A stretch of DNA of 17,040 bases from CAYXPR01 sp964467255 (GCA_964467255.1 CAYXPR010000024.1:1-17040), one strand, 5' to 3'; positions 7,807-15,037 are shown, counted from the first letter of the stretch. The notes: generated by a model from the sequence alone, not told the origin. Numbers and translations are program-made.

Positions 7807-10720
7807 CACGACACATAAGCCTAGGATATGGGCTGTTCGGAAAATAGCGCAGGTGCTGTGCCTTTTGTGTGTGTGCCTAACGCTGACGGCATGCCCGCTA
7901 CCTGAGACGACCATGTCTGATGGTGGGCCTGAAGGCGCAAGTGGTGGCGATGTTGATAATCAAGCAGCGAGCGTCTGTAAGCCGTTGGGTATGACGAGCC
8001 CATACAAGCTCGAAAAAGCATTTGCCTGCAATGCTGGCGACACACCACGAACACTGGGCGTGGTGTCATATATCCATGACTATATGCAATGCAAGCTTAA
8101 CCGCACAAGCCAGAATATTTTCGAAAGGATTGCTGCAAAACCATGGTATAGGCCCACACTGGCTGCGGCAGCAACATTAGCCATAGCGTTATATTCAACG
8201 ACCATCTTGGTGGGGATCCATCGGTTCACGCCTTACGATATTATTGCCAATTTAATGCGAATTGGCGCTGTGTTTTTTCTGGCGACGAGTTGGGGTAATT
8301 TTACAAATTACATCAAGAACTTTTTTGAAGGCGCAGTAAATTCATTGAGTGCAGGTCTGGCCGGAGCTCTTGCAGAGGGCCTTACCGGTGTACAATTTAT
8401 GGACCAGATCATCAGCGATATTGTTTCATATAACACACTAAAAATCATTCTGGCACTTGTGGGCACTGGCGGTAATGGCTGGGGCTATGCACTGCTTATG
8501 ATTGTTTTGGTTGTTAGCTACATGTGGGGATTGCTCACAGCAATTTATATCGTGTTGATTTCGCTCGTCGGCAGGCACCTTTTATATGCCCTTGCTCCGA
8601 TGTTCCTCGTCTTCTTAATGTTCGAATCCACGCGAGATATGTTTAACGGGTGGGTTAAGCAGTTAGTGGGCTTTACATTGAAGCCAGTAATGATATTCGC
8701 CGTGCTGGGCTTCTTAAAAGCAATGTACGATTATTTTATGGGAAGGCTCATTACGACTACGACGAACATTTGTTACAAGCAGCTATGGCCAATGCCGGGG
8801 GATATTATTCAGCTCAATTGGTGGCAGTTCGGCACAGATGCGGTAACGATAGAAGGGCCAAAAGCACAAGTGCCATTTAGCTTTGCAGGATTTTTTGTGC
8901 TTATCATGATTGGCTGGATTATGCGCTATATGTTCACGTGGGCAGATAAAATGGGAACTGAGCTTGCGCAGGTAACATCGAAGAACACTGGTGCACTAAT
9001 CGGGTGGGCGACGGCAAGGACTGCGATGGGTGGCGTTGCTGGGGTGGCGCTGGGTGGTGTTGGCGGTGCTGTATTTGGTAAAGGTGGTCAGGGTGGCATC
9101 ATTGCCCGTCTTTCAGGCAATAGCGGCGCTACAGGCGGCTTGTGGAATGTGAACAACCTCAAGGTGCTGCGCAACGCTATACGAGGTAATCCTATTGAGG
9201 TTGCGGGTAAAGTTTTAACGGCTCCGCTCAGCATAGCAGGCAATGTACTTTATGGCGCTGCTGGCAATATGGCGGCAAAAGCAGGCGAAGGCGTAAAGGG
9301 CACAATGCGTACGGCGGCGAAAGATGTATTTGGTGTTGATACGGAGACCATGAAGAGAATGGATAGCATGACGAAAGCCATGAAGACTCCTTCCCCTCAA
9401 ACAGAACGTAAAACGAAGGTTGCTGATGTCGCTGCAAAACAAGTAGGCGAAAAAGTCGCTCTTCGGAAAAAAGTTGATGATGCCTTCGACAAATTACGCA
9501 CGGATACGAACGCCCGCAAAGCGGGTGCCGCTGCGGCGGGTCTTAAAAAAGCAGGGCAGCAAATGGACAAGCAGGCCAAACTTGTTATGGCCGGCATGTC
9601 TGGGGTTAAAGCAACCAGTGCCCAGCGTGCACAAATTACTCAGCTTTTACAGCGTCAGCAGCAAAAACTTCAGGCACTTGCCGAGGGCACTGATGTGGAA
9701 ATGCAGAAATTTTCTAAGCAAAGAGAGGGTGATCTTAGAAAAGGTATTGGTCAGTTACAAGAAGCACAAGATAAAAAACTTGAAGAACTTCTTGCGGGTC
9801 ACCAGAAAAAACGTGAAGAGCTATCCAAGCAACAACAAGAGCGTCGTAAAATCTCTAGTCTCAGTAAGCCTGAATTAGCAAAGAAAGAGGCGGAAGAGTT
9901 CCAGAAGCTAAATGATGAGCTTAAGGTAAGCCGTGCCCGTTTCGATGAAGAGTCCAAAAAGGAAGAAGAAAATCTAAGGTCCGCACATTCCACAACAACA
10001 GCTGAGGGTATTGCTGCTATTGTGGCCAAACAAAACATTCAGAAAAAACAGGTCACCAAAGAATTTGATAAAGAGCTAGACAAAGTGGTGGCACAAATGG
10101 AAAGTGATGCGCCTCCTCAAAATGACACGACCCAAGAGCGCCCTGCCGTGGCATTGCAATCCATGCGCGATGAAGCTGAACGGGAAGAGAAAAAAGATGA
10201 AGCGAAACAGGATCAGGACATACAGAGTAATGTGTTTGATGCAGACCGTCGTGTTGTAGAGGTTGCAAAGCAAGAACATCAACTTAAAAAAGAGCAGAAA
10301 GATGCTCAGAAAAAAGAACTTCTTGCCGCAGGCGCAACGCCAAAAGAAGTTGAAGCCCTAATGAAGAAGTCCGAGGAAGAGGCTTCTAAGAAAATGGGTG
10401 AGACCAGAAAATCTAATACGGGGAATGAAAAGGCGACCAGTAGCTGGATGTTTGGTGATAGTGAAGGAAAACCAAAAGAAGAGGTTAAAAAGCCGTCGAC
10501 CCGAGATGAGGCACCTACACCATTTGAACAACCAGTAGACCACCTGCAACAACAGCGTGATGAAGAGGCCAGACAAAAAGAACGCGAAGCGCGTGTGCAG
10601 GCAGAGGAAGCCCGCCGTAAGAAGAAAAAGCAGGAAGAGGAAGACGAAGAGTTAAGGCAAGCGCTTGAGGAAGCGCGCAAAGCCGAAGAGGCGGCGAAGA
10701 AGAATAAGCCAGGTAGTTAA
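7793..10720 (+). CDS. virB6: T4SS VirB6 paralog 4, lipoprotein-headed with a long charged C-terminal extension
   Basis: This 975-residue protein has a VirB6 membrane core and a very large tail. The N-terminus is a lipoprotein signal peptide with lipobox LTAC and Cys34. Cysteines at about residues 62, 79 and 100 follow in the exported head. Hydrophobic segments lie at about 122-168, 226-278, 285-315 and 361-383, and the core DMFNGWVKQLVGFTLKPVMI matches the other copies. From about 395 to 525 the chain is Gly/Ala-rich and includes GTMRT, similar to the end of paralog 3. From about 555 to the end it is Lys/Glu/Gln-rich with long heptad-like stretches and no membrane segment, so a coiled coil is likely. 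Large multi-kilobase virB6 genes with extra domains are known from Rickettsiales. The function of this tail is not recognisable. ATG 7793 lies within the end of paralog 3, suggesting coupled translation. Confidence 0.87.
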   Translation: MEKNNTTHKPRIWAVRKIAQVLCLLCVCLTLTACPLPETTMSDGGPEGASGGDVDNQAASVCKPLGMTSPYKLEKAFACNAGDTPRTLGVVSYIHDYMQCKLNRTSQNIFERIAAKPWYRPTLAAAATLAIALYSTTILVGIHRFTPYDIIANLMRIGAVFFLATSWGNFTNYIKNFFEGAVNSLSAGLAGALAEGLTGVQFMDQIISDIVSYNTLKIILALVGTGGNGWGYALLMIVLVVSYMWGLLTAIYIVLISLVGRHLLYALAPMFLVFLMFESTRDMFNGWVKQLVGFTLKPVMIFAVLGFLKAMYDYFMGRLITTTTNICYKQLWPMPGDIIQLNWWQFGTDAVTIEGPKAQVPFSFAGFFVLIMIGWIMRYMFTWADKMGTELAQVTSKNTGALIGWATARTAMGGVAGVALGGVGGAVFGKGGQGGIIARLSGNSGATGGLWNVNNLKVLRNAIRGNPIEVAGKVLTAPLSIAGNVLYGAAGNMAAKAGEGVKGTMRTAAKDVFGVDTETMKRMDSMTKAMKTPSPQTERKTKVADVAAKQVGEKVALRKKVDDAFDKLRTDTNARKAGAAAAGLKKAGQQMDKQAKLVMAGMSGVKATSAQRAQITQLLQRQQQKLQALAEGTDVEMQKFSKQREGDLRKGIGQLQEAQDKKLEELLAGHQKKREELSKQQQERRKISSLSKPELAKKEAEEFQKLNDELKVSRARFDEESKKEEENLRSAHSTTTAEGIAAIVAKQNIQKKQVTKEFDKELDKVVAQMESDAPPQNDTTQERPAVALQSMRDEAEREEKKDEAKQDQDIQSNVFDADRRVVEVAKQEHQLKKEQKDAQKKELLAAGATPKEVEALMKKSEEEASKKMGETRKSNTGNEKATSSWMFGDSEGKPKEEVKKPSTRDEAPTPFEQPVDHLQQQRDEEARQKEREARVQAEEARRKKKKQEEEDEELRQALEEARKAEEAAKKNKPGS

Positions 10721-10745
10721 AATGGCTGAGGAGGCATTCAATCGA

Positions 10746-10773
10746 TTGATTTTTTGATTTGGTTTGTTATGAT
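10746..10773 (+). promoter_or_regulatory. Probable sigma-70-type promoter before the VirB7-like gene
   Basis: TTGATT at 10,746-10,751 and TATGAT at 10,768-10,773 are separated by 16 bases, close to the -35/-10 consensus. They lie in the 95-base gap after virB6 paralog 4, about 43 bases before ATG 10,816. Readthrough from the upstream operon is also possible, because no terminator is seen in the gap. Confidence 0.5.
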
Positions 10774-10815
10774 ACCTTTCATATGCCGTGTAAAATTCTT
10801 TAAAGGCTAGAGAAC

Positions 10816-10962
10816 ATGAAAAAGATTCTTGCAGTTGTTGTGGTGGCGTTGTTGGTGCAGGCTTGCACGTCGAAGTCCCCTGAACTGAAAAGCCCGTGCG
10901 TGGGGGCTGAAGGCAGCCCATGCGATAAGCGCAGCGTAAATGCATGGTGGCTGCACGCCTAG
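10816..10962 (+). CDS. virB7: Small lipoprotein, VirB7 candidate of the T4SS
   Basis: A 48-residue reading frame encodes MKK, a hydrophobic run and the lipobox VQAC with Cys17, typical of a very small outer-membrane lipoprotein. The mature part has a second and third cysteine in KSPCVGAEGSPCDKR and then SVNAWW near the C-terminus. In type IV systems VirB7 is a lipoprotein of about this size that anchors VirB9 in the outer-membrane core complex. Its place at the end of a virB3-virB4-virB6 array supports that role. The SPCV...PC..R.VN pattern matches what I recall of small rickettsial lipoproteins proposed as VirB7 (DUF2706), but this is from memory and unverified. AGAGA just before the ATG is a weak ribosome site. 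A terminator follows 21 bases after the stop. The reading as a real gene is firm; the VirB7 name is inference. Confidence 0.72.
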   Translation: MKKILAVVVVALLVQACTSKSPELKSPCVGAEGSPCDKRSVNAWWLHA

Positions 10963-10983
10963 TTTAGACGGTTATTTTGATTT

Positions 10984-11015
10984 AAAAAACGCAAAGGCTT
11001 GCCTTTGCGTTTTTT
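10984..11015 (+). terminator. Intrinsic terminator closing the T4SS module
   Basis: AAAAAACGCAAAGGC at 10,984-10,998 is perfectly complementary to GCCTTTGCGTTTTTT at 11,001-11,015, with only TT between the arms as written, so the real loop must open one pair. The T-run follows the GC-rich core. The A-run on the other side makes it potentially bidirectional. It separates the VirB7-like gene from thrB. Confidence 0.92.
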
Positions 11016-11051
11016 ATTGTTTAATCCGTTAAGCCATAGCAAAGAGGCGGT

Positions 11052-12014
11052 GTGGCAGTATATACGGATATCACGAAGCAAGAGCTTGAATCATTCCTTA
11101 AAGGATATGACTTAGGTAGCCTGCGCGATTTCAAGGGAATCGCCGAAGGGGTGGAGAACTCCAACTTTCTGCTTACCATGGAAAGTGGCCAGCGCTATAT
11201 CCTTACCCTCTATGAAAAGCGTGTAAAGCGCGAAGACTTACCCTTTTTTCTTGGCCTGATGCAGCATCTTTCACGCCAGAAGGTGCCATGCCCTCTGCCG
11301 GTGGCAGATAAGAAAGGCGTGCTACTGAATGAACTTAAGGGTAAGGCAGCTACGCTGGTATCGTTTTTGGAGGGCAAATCACACAAGCATATTCAAAGTG
11401 AACATGTGGCCGAAGTGGGGCGCGCCATGGCCGAGATGCACGTCGCTAGCTGGGGCTACAAGGGCAAGCGCGAGAATGGCATGGGTATGCATAGCTGGCG
11501 CCCGTTGTTTGAAGCCTGTGCTCCACGCGCCGATGAGGTACAAAAGGGGCTAGCGGCGGAGATGGAGCATGCGCTGGAGCGGCTTGAGCATCATTGGCCC
11601 AAACAACTGCCGATGGGCGTGATTCACGCGGACATGTTCCCGGACAACGTGTTTTTTGAGGGTAATAAGCTCACGGGCATCATCGATTTCTACTTCGCCT
11701 GCAACGATTACTTTGCTTATGACCTCGCTATTTGCCTGAATTGCTGGAGCTTTGAAAACAACAAGGAATTTAATATCACCAAGGCGCGGCATATGCTGCA
11801 TGCTTATAACAAGGTGCGGAACTTCAGCCGCGAGGAGCTAGAGGCGCTGCCGGTGCTGGCCAGCGGTGCGGCCATGCGCTTTTTGCTCAGCCGCCTCTAT
11901 GATTGGTTGAATCAGGTGGAAGGCGCGTTAGTAAAGCCGAAAGACCCGATGGAATATCTTCACAAGCTGCGCTTCCATTTGCAGGTGAAGCGGCACGAGG
12001 AATACGGGCTCTAG
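11052..12014 (+). CDS. thrB: Homoserine kinase (ThrB, aminoglycoside phosphotransferase fold)
   Basis: ThrB phosphorylates L-homoserine with ATP to O-phosphohomoserine in threonine synthesis, in the cytoplasm. The 320 residues match the length of the proteobacterial ThrB that belongs to the choline kinase/APH-like fold rather than the GHMP kinase family. Visible motifs are EGVENSNFLLTM near residues 32-43, the catalytic-loop motif GVIHADMFPDN with D194 and N199, and the metal-binding IIDF with D212, followed by DLAICLNCW. The start is GTG 11,052, with AGAGG five bases upstream. It lies just after a terminator, so it needs its own promoter, but none was convincing in the 36-base gap. Its stop overlaps that of the convergent acetyltransferase gene. 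A related kinase of the same fold cannot be fully excluded. Confidence 0.92.
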   Translation: MAVYTDITKQELESFLKGYDLGSLRDFKGIAEGVENSNFLLTMESGQRYILTLYEKRVKREDLPFFLGLMQHLSRQKVPCPLPVADKKGVLLNELKGKAATLVSFLEGKSHKHIQSEHVAEVGRAMAEMHVASWGYKGKRENGMGMHSWRPLFEACAPRADEVQKGLAAEMEHALERLEHHWPKQLPMGVIHADMFPDNVFFEGNKLTGIIDFYFACNDYFAYDLAICLNCWSFENNKEFNITKARHMLHAYNKVRNFSREELEALPVLASGAAMRFLLSRLYDWLNQVEGALVKPKDPMEYLHKLRFHLQVKRHEEYGL

Positions 12015-12541
12015 CCCTCAATATCATCTAAAAAGCGGTGCATGATGTAGGCATCCACCAGCCCATGTTCGCGGTGGTTGAAGGCCTTTGGGATGGTGCC
12101 GATAATGCTAAAGCCGAGTGATTTCCACGTGTTTACGCCACGCGTATTTGTGCTGATAACCATGTTAAACTGCATGGCAAGAAAGCCCTTCTTTTTGGCT
12201 TCTTTCAGTGCGTGGCGGCCCAAGGCTTTGCCAAGACCCAGACCCTGAAAATCAGGGTGAATCATGAAGCCGGCGTTGGCGATGTGCGAGCCCAGGCCGC
12301 GTTGGTTGGGCTTTAAGTCATAAAAACCGGCGATTTTGCCCTTGTGGCGGATCACATAGCGCGTGCGCGGGTCATGCAGCCAGATAGCCTCGGCCTCTGC
12401 GCGCGTGGTATCGGGTTTATAGGTATAGGTATTGCCTTGCGAGACCACGGCGCGGAAAATGTCAAAAACGGCGTCCGCATCCTCAGGTTTTGCGAGGCTG
12501 ATGGTGATGTCCTGCGCTTCGGCGATAGAAGGTGTGTTCAT
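12011..12541 (-). CDS. GNAT-family N-acetyltransferase
   Basis: A 176-residue single-domain GNAT acetyltransferase, transferring an acetyl group from acetyl-CoA to an unknown amine. The acetyl-CoA pyrophosphate loop is HPDFQGLGLGKALG, with the Q-x-x-G-x-G core at residues 99-104. STNTRGVNTWKSLGF at about 130-144 is the usual motif B region with its conserved Asn and the final Gly-Phe. The substrate cannot be told from sequence. It begins three bases after the dapB stop and is very likely co-transcribed with dapB, though a role in lysine or cell-wall synthesis does not follow from that. Its stop shares CTAG with the stop of thrB on the other strand. Confidence 0.85.
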   Translation of the reverse strand: MNTPSIAEAQDITISLAKPEDADAVFDIFRAVVSQGNTYTYKPDTTRAEAEAIWLHDPRTRYVIRHKGKIAGFYDLKPNQRGLGSHIANAGFMIHPDFQGLGLGKALGRHALKEAKKKGFLAMQFNMVISTNTRGVNTWKSLGFSIIGTIPKAFNHREHGLVDAYIMHRFLDDIEG

Positions 12542-12544
12542 GGT

Positions 12545-13354
12545 TTAGCCGATGCCCAGAATGTCTTTCATGGTGTAAAGCCCTGGCTTTCTGCCTTTGG
12601 CCCACAATGCGGCGCGCACAGCGCCTTTGGCGTAAATCGTGCGGCTGGATGCTTTGTGCGTCAGCTCAATGCGCTCACCATCACCGGCGAAAATCACCGT
12701 ATGGTCGCCAATCACATCGCCACCGCGCAGGGTGGCAAAGCCAATTTCACCTTTCGGGCGGGCGCCAATCACGCCATCGCGCTCGCGACGGGCAACTTTC
12801 TCTAACTTCACCTTGCGGCCTTCGGCAGCGGCTTTACCAAGGGCCAGCGCAGTACCAGAGGGTGCATCCACTTTTTTGCTGTGGTGCATTTCCAGCACTT
12901 CGATATCAAAATCATCGTCACCCAAGGCACCTGCAACTTGGCGAACAAGGCTGGCAAGCAGGTTTACGCCCACGCTCATATTCGGGGCAAATACGATGGC
13001 GGTTTTCGAAGCATGCCTACGTAGCTCCGCAATTTGCTTTTCGCTGAAGCCTGTGGTGCCAATCACATGGATTTTTTTAGCCTTCGCAGCCAATGCTGCG
13101 GCCTTCAGCGTGGATTCAGGTGCGGTGAAATCAATAATCGCGTCTGAGGCCTTAATCAGTGCTTCTAGGTTCGATGTCACAAGCTTCTTGCAGGGCTTCT
13201 CGCCAATCAGCATGGCCATGTCATGCCCGATGAAGGGTGAGCCCACAGGCTCCACGCCGCCAGCCAACGTGCAGGCCTTGTTTGCCAGCACTTCTGCCAC
13301 CAGCATCCGTCCCATGCGCCCAGCGCAGCCAATAATCCCGATTTTAACGCCCAT
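12545..13354 (-). CDS. dapB: 4-hydroxy-tetrahydrodipicolinate reductase
   Basis: DapB reduces hydroxy-tetrahydrodipicolinate to tetrahydrodipicolinate with NAD(P)H, in the pathway to meso-diaminopimelate and lysine. The 269-residue length is standard. The N-terminal Rossmann motif is GCAGRMG at residues 9-15. The family signature EMHHSKKVDAPSGTAL is at 155-170, containing the catalytic His157/His158 pair and Lys161. IGTTGF at 98-103 and FAPNMSVGVNL at 122-132 are further conserved blocks. All key residues are present. The gene is followed directly by the GNAT gene. The region upstream is shared with the divergent DUF6111-like gene. AAAGGT about ten bases before the ATG may serve as ribosome site. 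Confidence 0.97.
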   Translation of the reverse strand: MGVKIGIIGCAGRMGRMLVAEVLANKACTLAGGVEPVGSPFIGHDMAMLIGEKPCKKLVTSNLEALIKASDAIIDFTAPESTLKAAALAAKAKKIHVIGTTGFSEKQIAELRRHASKTAIVFAPNMSVGVNLLASLVRQVAGALGDDDFDIEVLEMHHSKKVDAPSGTALALGKAAAEGRKVKLEKVARRERDGVIGARPKGEIGFATLRGGDVIGDHTVIFAGDGERIELTHKASSRTIYAKGAVRAALWAKGRKPGLYTMKDILGIG

Positions 13355-13375
13355 AACCGTGGCTACCTTTATCCT

Positions 13376-13404
13376 TTGAAGAACGTCAGTCTTTAAAGTA
13401 TATT
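13376..13404 (+). promoter_or_regulatory. Probable promoter of the DUF6111-like gene and cca
   Basis: TTGAAG at 13,376-13,381 and TATATT at 13,399-13,404 are separated by exactly 17 bases. They lie in the 99-base gap between divergent dapB and the small membrane-protein gene, about 50 bases before ATG 13,454. No equally good pair was found for dapB on the other strand. Confidence 0.5.
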
Positions 13405-13453
13405 TGCGCTCAATACCACAGATTTGTGTTTGGTTTAAGGTTTTTTAGCACCC

Positions 13454-13741
13454 ATGCTCCGTATGTTGATATTTCGTTTCTGGCCGGCCTGGATTCCACT
13501 GATTGTGTGGTTGGTGTGGTGGTATGGCTGGGGCCGCAAAAGCAAAAAGAACGGCACATTGCTGCCGTGGCAGGAAAAACTGTGGATTTGGGCGCTGGGC
13601 GCTTCGTTTGTGCTGCTGGTGATTTCGATGTTGGCACTGGGTGCCGTGCAAAGCCGCGACAAAGGCGGCACGTATGTGCCTGCGGAATATAAGGACGGCC
13701 AGCTAATTCCCGGCCATATCGTGAACGAGGAAGCGAAGTGA
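13454..13741 (+). CDS. Small membrane protein, DUF6111-like
   Basis: A 95-residue protein with two hydrophobic segments, at about residues 8-26 (rich in Trp) and 44-66, separated by a basic loop GRKSKKN. The C-terminal part GGTYVPAEYKDGQLIPGHI resembles the conserved end of the alphaproteobacterial DUF6111 family, as I recall it. That family is commonly found before cca, as here. Its function is unknown. The gene overlaps cca by four bases (GTGA), so the two are translated together. ATG 13,454 is 13 bases after AAGG. A second in-frame ATG at 13,463 is possible. Confidence 0.75.
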   Translation: MLRMLIFRFWPAWIPLIVWLVWWYGWGRKSKKNGTLLPWQEKLWIWALGASFVLLVISMLALGAVQSRDKGGTYVPAEYKDGQLIPGHIVNEEAK

Positions 13742-15024
13742 CAGGCCGCTCGCGTATTACCCTCAAGCCATGGATGAACCTGCCGGAAGTAAAGGCAGTG
13801 ATGGACGCTATTGGTCGCAAAGAAGCCCGTTTTGTGGGCGGCGTGGTGCGCGACACACTGGCCGGAAGGCAAGTAAAAGACATCGACATTGCTACCACGC
13901 ATTTGCCGGAAGAAACCATGCGGCTTTTGAAAGAAGCCGGTATACGGGTGATTCCTACGGGCCTGAAGCATGGCACGGTGACAGCGGTGGTGGGGCGCAG
14001 TTCGTTTGAAATCACCACTTTGCGTAAGGATGTAAACTGCGATGGGCGCCACGCTGAAGTGTCTTTTACCAGTGAGTGGGAAGAAGATGCGGCGCGGCGT
14101 GATTTCACCATTAATGCCATGTCGCTCGATATGGCGGGCAACCTGTTTGACTACTTCGATGGTCGTGCCGACTTAAAAGCCGGAAAAATAAAATTTATTG
14201 GCAATGCCGATGAACGCATCCGCGAGGATTACCTCCGCATTTTGCGTTTCTTCCGCTTCCATGCCTATTTTGGTAAAGGTGAGTTTGACGGGCAGGGGAT
14301 GGATGCCATCCGTGCCCACATGGCGGGTTTACAGAATCTTTCCGGTGAGCGCATTCATCAGGAGATGTTTAAAATCCTCGCTGCACCAGAACCTTCGCGA
14401 GTGATGGAAACCATGCAGGAATCCGGCGTGTTTAAATATATCCTGCCGGAAATCAGCCCGCTGAATGTAGAAACTTTCCGCCAGCTCGTTACGCATGAGC
14501 TGGACGAAGAAGCAGGTGACGGGCAGGCACAACCACTGATTCGGCTTGCGGCGCTGCTCCCGATTAATTTGAACGATGAACAATTTGAAGCACTCGCCAT
14601 TCACTGGCGCTTTTCCAATACCGACAAAGCGTGGCTTGCGGCATTGCTGCAATTGCAGCATATGCTAGCGCCGGATGCGGATGAGCCCACGCAAAAAGCG
14701 GTGTTCCGCAAAATGGGGCGCGGGCTTTTCCGTGCGGCGGTACTGATTTTAATGGCGCGCCATCCGAAACATTTGCCGACGTTGCGCGACATGTTGCTGC
14801 TTACGAACCACTGGATTCCGCCAGTATTTCCTGTCCGCGGGCAGGATATCATCCAGCTTGGTGTTATGCCGGGCAAAGAAGTGGGGATTATTCTGCGCGA
14901 AGTAGAAGATGCATGGGAAGCGGCAGGTTATAAAGACAATCGTAAAGAACTGATTGAAACCATCCGCAAACATTATATTGGTGAAGGCAAAACCCGGGCG
15001 GATACTGAAAAAGAAAAGGCCTAG
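13738..15024 (+). CDS. cca: CCA tRNA nucleotidyltransferase (class II polymerase family)
   Basis: This enzyme adds or repairs the 3'-terminal CCA of tRNAs. The 428-residue protein has the nucleotidyltransferase head FVGGVVRD at 32-39, the metal-binding DID (D48 and D50), and the motif TTLRKDV near 93-99. The RRDFTINAM block is at 120-128 and REDYLRILRFFRF at about 162-174. The rest is the helical neck, body and tail. It starts at GTG 13,738, overlapping the previous stop. ATG 13,771 is in frame but would drop residues that align with the usual N-terminus. Poly(A) polymerase shares this fold, but the alphaproteobacterial context behind a DUF6111-like gene favours CCA addition. Confidence 0.93.
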   Translation: MTGRSRITLKPWMNLPEVKAVMDAIGRKEARFVGGVVRDTLAGRQVKDIDIATTHLPEETMRLLKEAGIRVIPTGLKHGTVTAVVGRSSFEITTLRKDVNCDGRHAEVSFTSEWEEDAARRDFTINAMSLDMAGNLFDYFDGRADLKAGKIKFIGNADERIREDYLRILRFFRFHAYFGKGEFDGQGMDAIRAHMAGLQNLSGERIHQEMFKILAAPEPSRVMETMQESGVFKYILPEISPLNVETFRQLVTHELDEEAGDGQAQPLIRLAALLPINLNDEQFEALAIHWRFSNTDKAWLAALLQLQHMLAPDADEPTQKAVFRKMGRGLFRAAVLILMARHPKHLPTLRDMLLLTNHWIPPVFPVRGQDIIQLGVMPGKEVGIILREVEDAWEAAGYKDNRKELIETIRKHYIGEGKTRADTEKEKA

Positions 15025-15037
15025 AGGAAAAGGCCTA
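15014..15037. repeat. Ten-base direct repeat between convergent cca and hemF
   Basis: AAAAGGCCTA occurs at 15,014-15,023 and again at 15,028-15,037. Because AGGCCT is self-complementary the two copies can pair as a six-bp hairpin with an eight-base loop. There is no T-run on either side, so it is at best a weak bidirectional stop signal. It covers the ends of both genes. Confidence 0.4.

Noticed and set aside
9474..10680. Several open frames on both strands inside the end of virB6 copy 4
   Set aside because: They are shadows of the Lys/Glu-rich coding sequence, whose base bias (few stops on the opposite strand) leaves other frames open. None has its own ribosome site or family likeness.
12639..13379. 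A 246-codon plus-strand frame opposite dapB
   Set aside because: dapB on the minus strand has all family motifs. The opposing frame is low-complexity Ser/Pro/Ala sequence, typical of an antisense shadow.
13410..14141. A 243-codon minus-strand frame opposite the DUF6111-like gene and cca
   Set aside because: It spans two well-supported genes and has no recognisable domain.
15014..15037. Strong bidirectional terminator between cca and hemF
   Set aside because: The repeat can form only a six-bp hairpin and has no T-run on either strand, so it is listed as a repeat only.
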